64,000 nt of DNA, from positions 372,001-436,000 of the forward strand of contig JAPZUC010000002.1 of NCBI GenBank assembly GCA_027533455.1, in the 5' to 3' direction. How positions within the stretch are numbered: position 1 is the first letter of the stretch; every line of letters begins with the position of its first letter. Shown piece by piece: positions 17,021 through 27,525 of the stretch. A model generated the notes under the pieces. It worked only from the letters and a program-made list of their open reading frames with translations, ran no database searches and was not told where the DNA came from. The stretch is from Porphyrobacter sp. (GTDB taxonomy: Bacteria; Pseudomonadota; Alphaproteobacteria; Sphingomonadales; Sphingomonadaceae). The position numbers and the translations under genes were made by a program.

Positions 17021-18889
17021 ATGAAATCTCTACCCCTGCTTCTCAAGCCCTCGCTCGCTGCGCTTGCTATTGCCACGCTGGCCATCCCCGCCGCTGCGCA
17101 GAATGCCGCGCCCGCACAGGCCGAGGCTGGCGCCGATCTTCCGTTTCCGCTGACGCCGGAAGGTGCAGTGCAATTCGTTGCCGCAGCGGAAAAGGACCTT
17201 TTCGACTACACCGTCGAAGCGAGCCAGGTGAACTGGGTCAACAACACCTACATCACTGAAGATACCGACGCGATGGCCGCGCGGATCAACGCCGTCGGCA
17301 CCGAGAAGAGCGTAGAATATGCGCTGCTCTCGGCCCGTTATGCCGCGATTCCCGAGCTGGACGCGAATGTGGCGCGCAAGCTCAACATCATGCGAAACGG
17401 GCTCGTCCTGCCCGCGCCGACCACGCCGGGCGCTGCGACCGAACTCAACGAAATCGCCACCCGCCTCAACAGCCAGTACGGCAAGGGCAAGGGCACGCTC
17501 AACGGCCAGCCGATCAACGGCAGCGATATCGAGGCCGAGATGGGCAACCCCGAGCGCACTCCCGCCGAGCTCAAGGAGATGTGGACCAGCTGGCACGACA
17601 ATGTCGGCGCGCCGATGAAGGACGATTACGCCCAGATGGTCGGGATCGCCAATCAGGGCGCCGAGGAGCTTGGCTTCGACAATGTCGGGGCGATGTGGCG
17701 GTCGGGCTATGATTTGAGCCCGGAAGAATTCACTGCCATGACCGAGCGGCTATGGGAGGAGACCAAGCCGCTCTATATCGCGCTCCATACCTATGTCCGC
17801 GCGCAGCTCAACAAGAAGCATGGCGATGCGGTGCAGCCTCGCACCGGCCCGATCCGGGCTGATCTGCTCGGTAACATGTGGGCGCAGGAATGGGGCAACA
17901 TCTACCCGCTGGTCGCGCCCGCAGGGTCGGGCGATGTCGGCTATGATATCGGCGAGTTGCTGACCGCACAGGGCAAGGGGCCGCTCGACATGGTCAAGAT
18001 CGGTGAGGGCTTCTATTCCTCGCTGGGCTTCAAGCCGCTGCCCGAGACCTTCTGGCAGCGCAGCCAGTTCACCAAGCCCGCCGACCGCGAGGTCGTGTGC
18101 CATGCCAGCGCGTGGGACGTCGACAACAAGGACGATATCCGCATCAAGATGTGCATCAAGGTGAACGCGGGCGACTTCGTCACGATCCACCACGAGCTTG
18201 GCCACAACTACTACCAGCGCGCCTATAACGAACAGCCGTTCACCTATCTCAACGGCGCCAACGATGGCTTCCACGAGGCGATCGGCGATTTCATCGCACT
18301 GTCGATCACGCCCGAATATCTTGTGCAGATCGGCCTGCTTGATCGTGCCAACGTGCCGAGCGCGGACAAGGACACGGGCCTGCTGCTGCGTCAGGCGATG
18401 GACAAGATCGCGTTCCTGCCCTTCGGCCTGCTGGTCGACAAGTGGCGCTGGGGCGTGTTCGACGGCTCGATCACGCCGGACAAGTACAACGATGCATGGG
18501 TGAAGCTGAAGCGCTACTATCAGGGCATCGTTCCCCCGGGTGACCGCCCCGAGAGCGCCTTCGATCCGGGCGCCAAGTACCACATCCCGGGCAACACGCC
18601 CTATGCGCGCTATTTCCTCGCCCGCATCCTCCAGTTCCAGTTCTACAAGGCGGCTTGCGATCAGGCCGGCTGGAAGGGTCCCCTCCATCGCTGCTCGTTC
18701 TACGGCAACAAGGAGGTGGGCGAGAAGCTTGGCGCGATGCTCGAGATGGGCGCGTCAAAGCCCTGGCCCGATGCGCTCCAGGCCTTCACCGGCACCCGCG
18801 AGATGACCGCCAAGCCGATGCTTGAGTACTTCGCGCCGCTGATGAAGTGGCTGAAGGAGCAGAACAATGACCAGAAGGCCGGCTGGTAA
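17021..18889 (+). CDS. Exported M2-family peptidyl-dipeptidase (ACE homologue)
   Basis: Zinc dipeptidyl carboxypeptidase related to angiotensin-converting enzyme, 622 residues, the length of one ACE domain. A signal peptide covers about 1-26 (ending AAAQ). Zinc ligands are in H391-E392-L393-G394-H395 and Glu419 in GFHEAIGDF, both intact. It probably trims dipeptides from C termini in the periplasm. The stop overlaps the next start (TAATG), so it leads an operon with a beta-propeller protein, a RimB-type protease and RimK. Confidence 0.95.
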   Translation: MKSLPLLLKPSLAALAIATLAIPAAAQNAAPAQAEAGADLPFPLTPEGAVQFVAAAEKDLFDYTVEASQVNWVNNTYITEDTDAMAARINAVGTEKSVEYALLSARYAAIPELDANVARKLNIMRNGLVLPAPTTPGAATELNEIATRLNSQYGKGKGTLNGQPINGSDIEAEMGNPERTPAELKEMWTSWHDNVGAPMKDDYAQMVGIANQGAEELGFDNVGAMWRSGYDLSPEEFTAMTERLWEETKPLYIALHTYVRAQLNKKHGDAVQPRTGPIRADLLGNMWAQEWGNIYPLVAPAGSGDVGYDIGELLTAQGKGPLDMVKIGEGFYSSLGFKPLPETFWQRSQFTKPADREVVCHASAWDVDNKDDIRIKMCIKVNAGDFVTIHHELGHNYYQRAYNEQPFTYLNGANDGFHEAIGDFIALSITPEYLVQIGLLDRANVPSADKDTGLLLRQAMDKIAFLPFGLLVDKWRWGVFDGSITPDKYNDAWVKLKRYYQGIVPPGDRPESAFDPGAKYHIPGNTPYARYFLARILQFQFYKAACDQAGWKGPLHRCSFYGNKEVGEKLGAMLEMGASKPWPDALQAFTGTREMTAKPMLEYFAPLMKWLKEQNNDQKAGW

Positions 18890-19908
18890 TGCGACGCGGG
18901 GGCGGGCGCATCATCGGTCAGGCGGGGGTGCTGGCGGCTTTGCTCGCCGGTGCCCCCGCAGCCCGTGCCGAAGCGCCAGCGGAGACGCTGTTCGTTGCGG
19001 GCAAGCGCGGCAACACGCTGTCCAAGCTGGATCTGGCGAGCGGCGAGGAAGTGCTGCGGGTGCCGAGCTGCACCAACCCCCACGAACTGGCGACCTCGCC
19101 TGATGGCAAGCACGTTGCGCTTGCCTGTTATGGCGGTACCACCATCGACATCTTCACCACCGCTACGCTCACCAAGGTGCGCAGCATCGATCTGGGGGTG
19201 AACGCCCGCCCGCACGGCATCGTGTGGCAGCAGGACGTGGCGCTCGGCCGCGACACTATCTTTGCCACCGCCGAGGGGCGCAAGGCGATGTTCGCGGTCA
19301 ATTATCCCCTTGGTGAAGATCCCGATATCATCGAGATTTCGACCGACAAGGCCGGATCGCACATGGTCGCCGTCAGCCCCGACGGGGCATTCGCCTGGAC
19401 GATGGACATGGGCTCGGGCACGGTTACGCTGATCGAGGTGATGGATGCGCGTGCGCTGCGCTCGTCTGCTGTGGGCGTGGAGCCCGAAGGCATTGCGCTC
19501 TCGCCTGATGGCAAGACCTTGTGGGTCTCGGCGCGTGGGTCAGACACCGTGTTCACGCTCGATCCGCTTACGCTCGATATCCGCAGTGAGGTTGCCACAG
19601 GCCGGTTCCCCCTGCGTATCGCCGTTCGCCCGCAAGGGGATGTCGCGGTCACGTCAAACCTGCGCGACGGCAGCCTCAGCGTGATCGACACGGCCAAGGC
19701 CAAGGTTATCCGCACGATCGACGTATCAAGCCCCGCCGAGGCCGAGGCACGGTTCCAGGTGACAATCCTGTGGTCTGCCGACGGTTCGAAAATCTACGTT
19801 GCCGAAACCGCCAGCGACACCATTGCCGAGGTCGACTATGCCAGCGGCACCGTGCTGCGCCGCCTGAAGGCGGGCGAGGGCGGGGACGGGATGGCGATCC
19901 TGCCTTGA
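18889..19908 (+). CDS. Exported YVTN/YncE-like beta-propeller protein
   Basis: A 339-residue protein with a signal peptide (about 1-27, ending ARA). The mature part is a run of 40-45-residue repeats of the form SPDGK...V..R..D.V...D..T, as in YVTN-type seven-bladed propellers. Such proteins are periplasmic binding scaffolds; no catalytic motif is visible. It overlaps the M2 peptidase by one base and the RimB-type gene by four bases, so the three are co-translated. Confidence 0.85.
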   Translation: MRRGGGRIIGQAGVLAALLAGAPAARAEAPAETLFVAGKRGNTLSKLDLASGEEVLRVPSCTNPHELATSPDGKHVALACYGGTTIDIFTTATLTKVRSIDLGVNARPHGIVWQQDVALGRDTIFATAEGRKAMFAVNYPLGEDPDIIEISTDKAGSHMVAVSPDGAFAWTMDMGSGTVTLIEVMDARALRSSAVGVEPEGIALSPDGKTLWVSARGSDTVFTLDPLTLDIRSEVATGRFPLRIAVRPQGDVAVTSNLRDGSLSVIDTAKAKVIRTIDVSSPAEAEARFQVTILWSADGSKIYVAETASDTIAEVDYASGTVLRRLKAGEGGDGMAILP

Positions 19909-20360
19909 AGGCGGCCAAGCCCCCCCTCATCGTGGGCTGGCGCGAGCTGGTCGATCTGCCCGGACTGGGCCTCTCCGGCATCCCCGCCAAGATCGACACT
20001 GGCGCGCGCACGTCGTCACTCCATGCCCACGTGCTTGAGGATTTCCAGCGCAATGGCGAGCGCTTCGTGCGCTTTGCGGTCGACTGGGACGGGGTGCGTC
20101 ATCAGTGTGAGGCGATCCATGTCGACGTGCGCGGCATTACCAGTTCCAACGGCGACCAGCAGACGCGCTTTGTCATAAAGACGCCGCTCAGGATCGGTAA
20201 TCTCGTGTTCCGGGCGGAAATCAGCCTCGCGGATCGTTCCCAGATGCAGTTCCCGATGCTGATCGGGCGCACTGCGCTCAGGCGGCGTATGGTGGTGGAT
20301 AGCGGACATTCGTGGCTGCAATCGCCTGAGATAGCGCATATGGGGCGCATCCGCCGGTAG
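19905..20360 (+). CDS. rimB: RimB-type (PF05618) aspartic-protease-fold protein
   Basis: A 151-residue protein of the family annotated as ATP-dependent zinc protease/RimB, which has a retropepsin-like fold. The catalytic Asp motif is KIDTGARTSSLHA (about residues 25-37). In Pseudomonas, RimB acts with RimK on glutamate tails of ribosomal protein S6. It starts at TTG 19905, overlapping the propeller stop (TTGA), because LIVGWRELVDLPGLGL begins directly after; the longer frame upstream is the shadow of the propeller gene. rimK follows 24 bases later. Confidence 0.85.
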   Translation: MKAAKPPLIVGWRELVDLPGLGLSGIPAKIDTGARTSSLHAHVLEDFQRNGERFVRFAVDWDGVRHQCEAIHVDVRGITSSNGDQQTRFVIKTPLRIGNLVFRAEISLADRSQMQFPMLIGRTALRRRMVVDSGHSWLQSPEIAHMGRIRR

Positions 20361-20384
20361 AAGGCCGGTCTTGAAAGGGTCTGC

Positions 20385-21290
<906 letters not shown>

Positions 21291-21316
21291 ACGCCCCGCG
21301 GCCCGGATCTTCCCGA

Positions 21317-21332
21317 TGTTTCACGTGAAACC
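21317..21332. other. parS-like centromere site (15/16)
   Basis: The sequence TGTTTCACGTGAAACC matches the conserved ParB-binding parS consensus TGTTTCACGTGAAACA at 15 of 16 positions, with a perfect TTTCACGTGAAA core. It lies between rimK and an SDR gene, outside any gene I call. No parA, parB or gidB is nearby, so it may be a remote member of a parS cluster or a chance match. Confidence 0.6.
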
Positions 21333-21402
21333 CCTGTGCGACACCGCCCCAAGCGGGAGCCGAAAGCGGTCTAGCGGGGGTCGAGCAGGGGTCTGGCGCG
21401 GG

Positions 21403-22170
21403 TCAAGCGTTCCGGGCCATCAACCCGCCATCGACCGGGATCGCGACCCCGGTGATGTAGCTTGCCGCCGGAAGCACCAGCGACAGTGTGATGTGCGCCA
21501 CTTCCTCGGGCTCGCCATACCGGCGCAAGGCCGTTCGGCGCTTGGCGAAGATCGCCTTGTGCTCCTCGGCTACGGCGTCGGTCATCGCGGTGCGGATCGG
21601 CCCCGGACAGATGCAGTTGACCGTGATGCCTTCGGGTCCGAGATCGACCGCCAGCCCGCGCGTCAGTCCCACTACGCCGCTTTTTGCGGCGACGTAAGGC
21701 GTATCGCCCGGCGTCGCACCGAGCCCCTCGGTCGAGGCGATGTTGACGATGCGGGCGGCGTCGCTCTGCCGGAGCCACGGCAGGCAGGCGCGCACCATGC
21801 GCTGGTGGGCGGTGAGCATAACACCAAGCGCGCGGTGCCAGATCTCCTCGTAAGCGGGATCATCCAGAGCGCAAAAGCTCGACACACCGGCATTGTTCAC
21901 CAAAATATCGATGCCACCGAAGTCCGCCGCTATCTGCGCCACGACGCGTGCGATGGCATCGCCATCGGCCACATCGAGCGCATAGGCCTGCGCACCGGAC
22001 CCGCACTCGGCCGCCACAGCCTGGCAGGCTGCAAGATCGAGGTCGATGACCGCCAACTTCGCCCCCTCGTTGGCGAACAGCCGTGCCGTGGCACGCCCCA
22101 TGCCACTCGCCGCGCCCGTCACAATGGCAACGCGTCCCGCGATGGAACGCGAAGGGCTGGGGTGAGGCAT
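21403..22170 (-). CDS. Short-chain dehydrogenase/reductase
   Basis: Classical SDR of 255 residues: cofactor motif TGAASGMG at 18-25, NNAG, catalytic Ser in NIASTEG and Tyr/Lys in YVAAKSG. An Asp at the end of the second strand (VIDLDLA) suggests NAD(H) preference. Substrate unknown. I use ATG 22170, with GGAG eight bases upstream; the frame upstream to 22200 lacks support. Divergent from the exported protein at 22324. Confidence 0.9.
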   Translation of the reverse strand: MPHPSPSRSIAGRVAIVTGAASGMGRATARLFANEGAKLAVIDLDLAACQAVAAECGSGAQAYALDVADGDAIARVVAQIAADFGGIDILVNNAGVSSFCALDDPAYEEIWHRALGVMLTAHQRMVRACLPWLRQSDAARIVNIASTEGLGATPGDTPYVAAKSGVVGLTRGLAVDLGPEGITVNCICPGPIRTAMTDAVAEEHKAIFAKRRTALRRYGEPEEVAHITLSLVLPAASYITGVAIPVDGGLMARNA

Positions 22171-22323
22171 CGCGCGTACTCCGGTTTGACAATGATCCAA
22201 GGACTAGCCCAACATGCGTCCCGCGCAAAGGCGCAAGGGGTGCCAGTTTCGTCCAAACAATGGGGCACGGCGGGCGGCCGGTAATAACTGCGGGATCAGC
22301 CCGTGCAAGCAGGAGGAAATCAC

Positions 22324-22812
22324 ATGACCAAGCGCCGCAATTCGAGATTGTCTATTCTGCTCCTCGCAGGGCTCGCGCTGGGCATTCCGGCTGCTGCGGC
22401 AGCGGAGGACGCGAGCGTCGCTGCCCGACTGGGGGAGCGAGGCATCAAATACGAGGTCGATGCCGACGGTGACTACAAGGCAACCTATAATTACTCGAAG
22501 GAGGGGCGCACCCAGTTGGTCTTCGTTGGGGGCAAGGCCGAGGCGGTCGGCGGCCTCTCGATCCGTGAGGTGTTTTCGCCAGCCGGCCGCGTTGAGAAGG
22601 ATGGCATCAACGGCAGCAAGGCGCTCGAACTGATGTCCGCGTCGGCCAACATGAAGCTTGGCTCGTGGGAAATTCGCGGTGATGTGCTCTACTTCGTCAT
22701 CAAGATACTGGACGATGCATCTGCGGCACAAATCGAAGCGGCGATGGACATTGCGGCAGAGACTGCCGACGATCAGGAACTCGAATTGTCAGGCGACCGG
22801 GACGACCTTTAG
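22324..22812 (+). CDS. Small exported protein of unknown function, YbjN-like
   Basis: A 162-residue protein with a signal peptide (about 1-23, ending AAAAA-ED). The mature part begins LGERGIKYEVDADGDYKATY and faintly resembles the YbjN/secretion-chaperone fold; I cannot go further. I use ATG 22324, which has AGGAGG at 22311-22316. The gene stands alone, convergent with amn. Confidence 0.65.
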   Translation: MTKRRNSRLSILLLAGLALGIPAAAAAEDASVAARLGERGIKYEVDADGDYKATYNYSKEGRTQLVFVGGKAEAVGGLSIREVFSPAGRVEKDGINGSKALELMSASANMKLGSWEIRGDVLYFVIKILDDASAAQIEAAMDIAAETADDQELELSGDRDDL

Positions 22813-22832
22813 GATCGTCCCGGCCAGAACGC

Positions 22833-24269
22833 TCACCGGAACGGCGGTTCGTTGAAGGCGCGCAGCTTGCGCGAGTGGAGCCGGTCACCCTCGTCGCGCA
22901 GCATGGCGCAGGCCACAATGCCCATCTGGAGATGCGCCGCGATGGCTTCCTCGTAGAACTTGTTCGCCTGTCCCGGCAGCTTGATCTCGCCGTGCAAGGG
23001 CTTGTCGGAAACGCACAGCAGCGTGCCGTAGGGCACCCGGAAGCGGTAGCCCTGCGTGGCGATGGTCGCACTCTCCATGTCGATCGCGATCGCACGGCTC
23101 TGCGAGAAGCGCTTGGCGGACGAGGAATAGCGCAGCTCCCAGTTGCGATCATCGGTGGTGACGACCGTGCCGGTGCGCATCCGCTGCTTGAGGTTGGCGC
23201 CCTGGACGCCTGCGACCTGCTCGGCGGCGAAAGCCATCGCCTGCTGCACTTCGGCAATCGGCGGGATTGGCACTTCGGGCGGGAGCACGGGGTCGAGCAC
23301 GTGATCGTCGCGCAGATAGGCGTGGGCGAGCACGAAGTCGCCGATCTTCTGGGTGGAGCGTAGCCCGCCGCAGTGGCCGATCATCAGCCACGCGTGCGGG
23401 CGCAGCACCGCAAGGTGATCGCAGATGGTCTTGGCGTTGGACGGGCCGACGCCGATGTTGACCAGCGTGATCCCGCGTCCGTCCTCGCGGATCAGGTGAT
23501 AGGCGGGCATCTGGTGGCGGCGCCATGCGGTGTCGTTGAGCTGGTCCTGCGCGTGGGCAGTCGGCTCGCGGATATCGAGCCCAGCCGCGCCTGTCAGCGC
23601 GACATAGCCATCCTTGCCGATCTGGGCTGCACCCCAGTTCACGAATTCATCGACATAACGGTGATAGTTGGTGAACAGGATGAAGTCCTGAAAATCGCTG
23701 ACTTCGCTACCGGTGTAATGCTTCAGCCGCGCGAGCGAGTAGTCGGTGCGCAGGCCATCGAACAGCGAGAGCGGAATGTCTGAGGTGCCGTCGATCTCGA
23801 TCCCGTCGGCCAACTCGTCGCCGATCAGGGCAAGGTCGGTCGAAGGGAAGTGCGCGGCGATTTCCTGCGGCGCGATCCCCACCATCGCGGCCCCGGCCTC
23901 GCCATCGAGCACATAGGGGAAAGGGATTTCCTGCCGCGAGCGGCTGACGGTGACCTCGACCTCGTATTCGCTGGCGATCAGCTGGAGCTGTTCGGTGAGG
24001 TAGGTGGTGAAGAGATGTGGGTGGGTCACCGTGGTGACATAGGTGCCCGGCATCTCGAGCCGTCCGAAGGCGCGGGCCCGGTCGCGCGGCGTGCCAACGC
24101 CATGGTAGCGCAAGGTGATCTGCGGATAGGCGTAAGAGCCATCGGCGCGCTTCGCGGGCGCGGGCAGGGTGCCGTCGCGCCCGAAGGCGATCACGTCATC
24201 GCGCAGGGTGCGCACCGCCTCGTCATAGTGCCGCTGAAGCTCGCTCAGGATGGTAGGAATGTCGATCAT
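22833..24269 (-). CDS. amn: AMP nucleosidase
   Basis: Hydrolyses AMP to adenine and ribose 5-phosphate, 478 residues (E. coli Amn is 484). The N-terminal AMP nucleosidase domain covers about 1-170. The phosphorylase-like domain follows, with NIGVGPSNAKT, IGHCGGLR, the ribose-site IDMESATIA and SDKPLHGEIKLPGQANKF near the end. I start at ATG 24269 (MIDIPTILSELQ); an open frame runs to 24314 but adds a low-quality Asn-rich leader. Confidence 0.93.
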   Translation of the reverse strand: MIDIPTILSELQRHYDEAVRTLRDDVIAFGRDGTLPAPAKRADGSYAYPQITLRYHGVGTPRDRARAFGRLEMPGTYVTTVTHPHLFTTYLTEQLQLIASEYEVEVTVSRSRQEIPFPYVLDGEAGAAMVGIAPQEIAAHFPSTDLALIGDELADGIEIDGTSDIPLSLFDGLRTDYSLARLKHYTGSEVSDFQDFILFTNYHRYVDEFVNWGAAQIGKDGYVALTGAAGLDIREPTAHAQDQLNDTAWRRHQMPAYHLIREDGRGITLVNIGVGPSNAKTICDHLAVLRPHAWLMIGHCGGLRSTQKIGDFVLAHAYLRDDHVLDPVLPPEVPIPPIAEVQQAMAFAAEQVAGVQGANLKQRMRTGTVVTTDDRNWELRYSSSAKRFSQSRAIAIDMESATIATQGYRFRVPYGTLLCVSDKPLHGEIKLPGQANKFYEEAIAAHLQMGIVACAMLRDEGDRLHSRKLRAFNEPPFR

Positions 24270-24343
24270 GGCAGTTGTCTCTGCTCCTTTGTTGTTATCG
24301 TTGTGTGGCAGCACCTTTGCTTGTGCGGCCGTTATTCACAAGA

Positions 24344-24376
24344 AGGGCGCGAAGATCGAGGTGATCTTCGCGCCCT
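24344..24376 (-). terminator. Terminator of the rpsF-rpsR-rplI operon
   Basis: The perfect 14-bp stem AGGGCGCGAAGATC (24344-24357) and GATCTTCGCGCCCT (24363-24376) has a five-base loop. On the minus strand it follows rplI by 32 bases and runs into TTCTTGT. It separates the ribosomal operon from amn downstream. Confidence 0.85.
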
Positions 24377-24408
24377 GCTGTGTCTCGGGCCTGTGAGGGC
24401 CGGAAGGC

Positions 24409-25014
24409 TTAGTCGTCGTCGCCGCCTTCGAGCAGCTCGGCGGGGATTTCACCCGGCTCGAGGCTGGTGTCGATGCGGGTCGCTTCGGCCTGTTCCTCGA
24501 TCTCGCGCTGTTCGTCAGCGAACATCGCCTTCAGCACGTCGACGCCTTCGCTCTGGAGCTTGGCTTCGTCGTCCGAACGGGCAACGTTGGCCTTCACGGT
24601 CACGCGCACTTCGGGGTGCAGGGCGATGGTCACGTCATGCATGCCGATGGTCTTGATCGGCGCGCCGAGGATGACCATGCGCTTGTCCACGGTTTGGCCC
24701 TGATCGGCGAGGCCCGACACGATGTCGCGCACGCTGACCGAACCATAAAGCTGGCCGGCGTTCGAAGCGGCGCGGATAAGCACCACTTCTGCGCCCGCCA
24801 CCTTTTCACCCTGCGCTTCGGCAGCGGTGCGGCGTTCGGCGTTTTCGGTGACCAGACGCTCGCGGTTGGCTTCGAAGACCTTGCGGTTGGCTTCGTTGGC
24901 GCGAAGGGCCTTCTTCTGCGGCAGCAGGAAGTTGCGCGCATAGCCGTCCTTCACGGTGACGACGTCACCGATCGAGCCGAGCTTTTCGATGCGCTCAAGG
25001 AGAATGATGTTCAT
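24409..25014 (-). CDS. rplI: 50S ribosomal protein L9, acidic C-terminal extension
   Basis: The first 150 residues are canonical L9 ([19 protein letters not shown], the basic central helix, then the C-terminal domain). The protein extends to 201 residues, about 50 longer than in E. coli, ending in a Glu/Asp-rich tail closing with GGDDD. Last gene of the rpsF-rpsR-rplI operon, 11 bases after rpsR. Confidence 0.96.
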   Translation of the reverse strand: MNIILLERIEKLGSIGDVVTVKDGYARNFLLPQKKALRANEANRKVFEANRERLVTENAERRTAAEAQGEKVAGAEVVLIRAASNAGQLYGSVSVRDIVSGLADQGQTVDKRMVILGAPIKTIGMHDVTIALHPEVRVTVKANVARSDDEAKLQSEGVDVLKAMFADEQREIEEQAEATRIDTSLEPGEIPAELLEGGDDD

Positions 25015-25025
25015 GTCTCTTTCTC

Positions 25026-25250
25026 CTACTTCACGATGAACGGCAGCAGGCCGATCTGGCGCGAACGCTTGATCGCCTGGGCCAGTTCACGCTGCTTCTT
25101 CGCCGAAACGGCGGTGATGCGCGAAGGGACGATCTTGCCACGCTCGGACATGAAGCCCTGCAGCAGGCGCACGTCCTTGTAATCGATCTTGGGGGCATCC
25201 TTGGCCGCGAACGGGCAGGACTTGCGGCGGCGGAAAAACGGGCGGGCCAT
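25026..25250 (-). CDS. rpsR: 30S ribosomal protein S18
   Basis: A 74-residue S18, partner of S6 on the 30S platform. It has a typical basic N terminus ([14 protein letters not shown]), [11 protein letters not shown], and the conserved [21 protein letters not shown]. The start overlaps the rpsF stop by one base. Confidence 0.97.
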   Translation of the reverse strand: MARPFFRRRKSCPFAAKDAPKIDYKDVRLLQGFMSERGKIVPSRITAVSAKKQRELAQAIKRSRQIGLLPFIVK

Positions 25251-25615
25251 CAGTCGCGCTCCTCACGGGTTTCGCGACGCTTACGCTCGCGTTCGTTCTT
25301 GCGCATCATCACGCTCGGGCCTTCCTCGTGTTCTTCCACGCGAATGGTCATGTAACGGATGACGTCTTCGTTGATACGGGTCTGACGCTCGAGCTCGGCA
25401 ATCACCGAGCCGGGGGCATCGATGTTGAGCAGGACGAAGTGCGCCTTGCGGTTACGCTCGATCTTGTAGGCGAGCGACTTGAGACCCCAGGTTTCGGTCT
25501 TGGTGACCTTGCCGTTGCCGGCCTCGACGATTTCGGTAGCTTGCGCTGCCAGCGCGTCGACCTGAGCCTGGCTCAGATCCTGACGCGCGAGAAAGACGTG
25601 CTCGTACAGAGCCAT
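25250..25615 (-). CDS. rpsF: 30S ribosomal protein S6
   Basis: A 121-residue S6 beginning [20 protein letters not shown] use ATG 25615; the frame continues 65 codons upstream but has no similarity. The C-terminal tail is highly charged and ends RETREERD, so the last residue is Asp rather than a Glu run. RimK is encoded 4 kb away, making this S6 the expected substrate, though the tail differs from the Glu-ending E. coli S6. Confidence 0.97.
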   Translation of the reverse strand: MALYEHVFLARQDLSQAQVDALAAQATEIVEAGNGKVTKTETWGLKSLAYKIERNRKAHFVLLNIDAPGSVIAELERQTRINEDVIRYMTIRVEEHEEGPSVMMRKNERERKRRETREERD

Positions 25616-25765
25616 CTCGCGTCCTTTCACTCCATGCCGATCGCTGGCTGATCTGCACCAGATGTGCAGGGCCCCTCCGGCTTTCTTCAAATAATCGCCG
25701 GGCGGTTCCCATGCGAAGCGCGCGCCCTTACAGCTTTCGGAGGCAATTGCAAGTCTTGCCCGCAG

Positions 25766-25791
25766 GGAACCGGACGGGCAGGCGACGGGTT
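25766..25791 (+). promoter_or_regulatory. Possible EcfG-type stress promoter for DUF808 gene
   Basis: GGAAC (25766-25770), 17 bases, then GGTT (25788-25791) is one mismatch from the alphaproteobacterial general-stress consensus GGAAC-N16/17-CGTT. It would give a leader of about 28 bases before the GTG at 25826. A single near-match in a 210-base divergent region, so tentative. Confidence 0.3.
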
Positions 25792-25825
25792 TCCATTGCA
25801 CGATTCGCAAACAAGGGGGATTTAC

Positions 25826-26764
25826 GTGCCGTCAGGACTGGTCGCGCTGCTCGACGATATTTCGGTTATTGCCAAGGCCGCTTCGGCCTCGATCGACGAC
25901 GTGGCGGTTGCCGCGGGGCGGGCGGGGACCAAGACCGCCGGCGTGGTGATCGACGATGCGGCCGTCACTCCGAGCTATGTCACGGGGCTTTCGCCTGCGC
26001 GCGAGCTGCCGATCATCTGGAGGATCACCAAAGGCAGCCTCAAGAACAAACTGGTCTTCCTGCTGCCGGCTGCACTGTTGCTGTCCGAATTCCTGCCCCA
26101 GGCGATCGTCGGGCTGCTGCTGCTGGGCGGTTCCTTCCTTGCTTATGAAGGCGCGGAAAAGGTGATGGAGAAGCTCGGCTTCGGCAAGCATGGTGAAACG
26201 CTGGAGGACGAGATCACCGATCCCGTTGCCTTCGAGAACGAGCGTGTGGGCGGGGCGATCCGCACCGATTTCATCCTCTCGGCCGAGATTATGGCGATTG
26301 CACTGGCGGAAGTGGCGACGGAGTCGCTGGTGATGCGCGGCGCGGTGCTGGCGATGGTCGCGGTGGCTGTCACCGTGGCGGTTTACGGCGCGGTCGGGCT
26401 GATCGTGAAGCTCGACGATATCGGCCTGCACCTCACGGAAAAGGCGAGCAAGGCGGCCCAGTCCTTCGGGCGCTTCCTGCTTCACTTCGTGCCCAAATTG
26501 CTAGTGACGCTCTCGGTCGTCGGCACGGTGGCGATGTTGTGGGTCGGCGGACATATCGTCGTCGACAGCCTACATAAACTGGGGTGGGACGGGCTCTACG
26601 GCCCGATCCACGCCGCCGAACACGCCGTGCACGAGATGGCGGGCGGCGTGTTGGGGTGGCTGACGGCGACAACGCTTTCGGCAATCGTCGGCCTGATCCT
26701 TGGCGCCATCATCGCCTTCGTCCTCCACAAAGTGCTGGGTGTGGGCGAGGGCGAGGAGCATTAA
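25826..26764 (+). CDS. DUF808 (YedI-type) inner-membrane protein
   Basis: A 312-residue protein of the DUF808/YedI family, function unknown. The start [25 protein letters not shown] and the following [18 protein letters not shown] are the family's N-terminal signature. About five or six membrane segments follow from residue 70, including a Leu-rich pair at 75-115 and a C-terminal helix. GTG 25826 is chosen for this signature and for AAGGGGGA just upstream. Divergent from rpsF. Confidence 0.88.
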   Translation: MPSGLVALLDDISVIAKAASASIDDVAVAAGRAGTKTAGVVIDDAAVTPSYVTGLSPARELPIIWRITKGSLKNKLVFLLPAALLLSEFLPQAIVGLLLLGGSFLAYEGAEKVMEKLGFGKHGETLEDEITDPVAFENERVGGAIRTDFILSAEIMAIALAEVATESLVMRGAVLAMVAVAVTVAVYGAVGLIVKLDDIGLHLTEKASKAAQSFGRFLLHFVPKLLVTLSVVGTVAMLWVGGHIVVDSLHKLGWDGLYGPIHAAEHAVHEMAGGVLGWLTATTLSAIVGLILGAIIAFVLHKVLGVGEGEEH

Positions 26765-26773
26765 GTCTCCCTC

Positions 26774-27415
26774 ATGACCATACCTGTCCTTTACACCTGC
26801 GCGCGATCGCGCGGCCTTCGTGCAACCTGGGCGGCGGAGGAAGCCGGGGTCGATATCGACCTTCGCGTCCTCCCGTTCCCGCCACGCCACCTGGCGCCCG
26901 ATTACATGGCGATCAATCCGCTCGGCACCGTGCCAATGCTGGTCGACGGCGAGACGCATCTCACCGAGAGCTGCGCCATCGCGCATTACCTTGCCACGCG
27001 CGGCGGTTACACGCCGCTGGCGGTTGCGCCGGGGGAGCGCGATTACGGCGAATATTGCGACTATACCTATCACGCCGATGCCACGATCACCTTCCCGCAG
27101 ACGGTCTACCTTCGCTTCTGCATGTTCGAGAAGGACAAGGGCTTGCAGGAGGCGGGCCACGCCTATGCCAAGTGGTTCTACAAGCGCCTGATCAAGGTTG
27201 AGGAGCGTCTGGCCACTCGCGAATTCCTCTGCGCCGACCGCTTCACCGTGGCCGATATCTGCGTCGGCTACGCGCTGATCCTTGCCGAGAACATCGGGCT
27301 GGACGAGGGTGTGCCTGATAGTCTGAAGGCCTATCGCACCCGTCTTACCGCGCGGCCCGGCTACCAGCGCGCCTTCGCTCGGGAAGAGGCGGGCAGGAAG
27401 GCTCTTGCCGGGTGA
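26774..27415 (+). CDS. Glutathione S-transferase family protein
   Basis: A 213-residue cytosolic GST. The thioredoxin-like N domain has the conserved NPLGTVPMLVDG and the glutathione-site TESCAIAHYL; an all-helical C domain with FTVADICVGYAL follows. The substrate cannot be told. It starts nine bases after the DUF808 gene, so the two probably form one unit. Confidence 0.88.
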   Translation: MTIPVLYTCARSRGLRATWAAEEAGVDIDLRVLPFPPRHLAPDYMAINPLGTVPMLVDGETHLTESCAIAHYLATRGGYTPLAVAPGERDYGEYCDYTYHADATITFPQTVYLRFCMFEKDKGLQEAGHAYAKWFYKRLIKVEERLATREFLCADRFTVADICVGYALILAENIGLDEGVPDSLKAYRTRLTARPGYQRAFAREEAGRKALAG

Positions 27416-27458
27416 GCTTGATGCCCCAAGCTGCCGGCTCTCCCACGGACGGCGCCTA

Positions 27459-27479
27459 ACCTAGTTTAGTGTCCTAGGT
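27459..27479. promoter_or_regulatory. Inverted repeat upstream of the small ORF and pilZ
   Basis: ACCTAG (27459-27464), nine bases, CTAGGT (27474-27479): a perfect 6-bp inverted repeat, and the second arm sits in a CCTAGG palindrome. It lies 47 bases before the 47-residue ORF. It could be an operator or a weak hairpin ending the GST transcript; there is no T run. Confidence 0.35.
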
Positions 27480-27525
27480 CACGGATGCGGCACCCTTGCT
27501 ACTTCAACGGGTGGCGAGAGAACGA

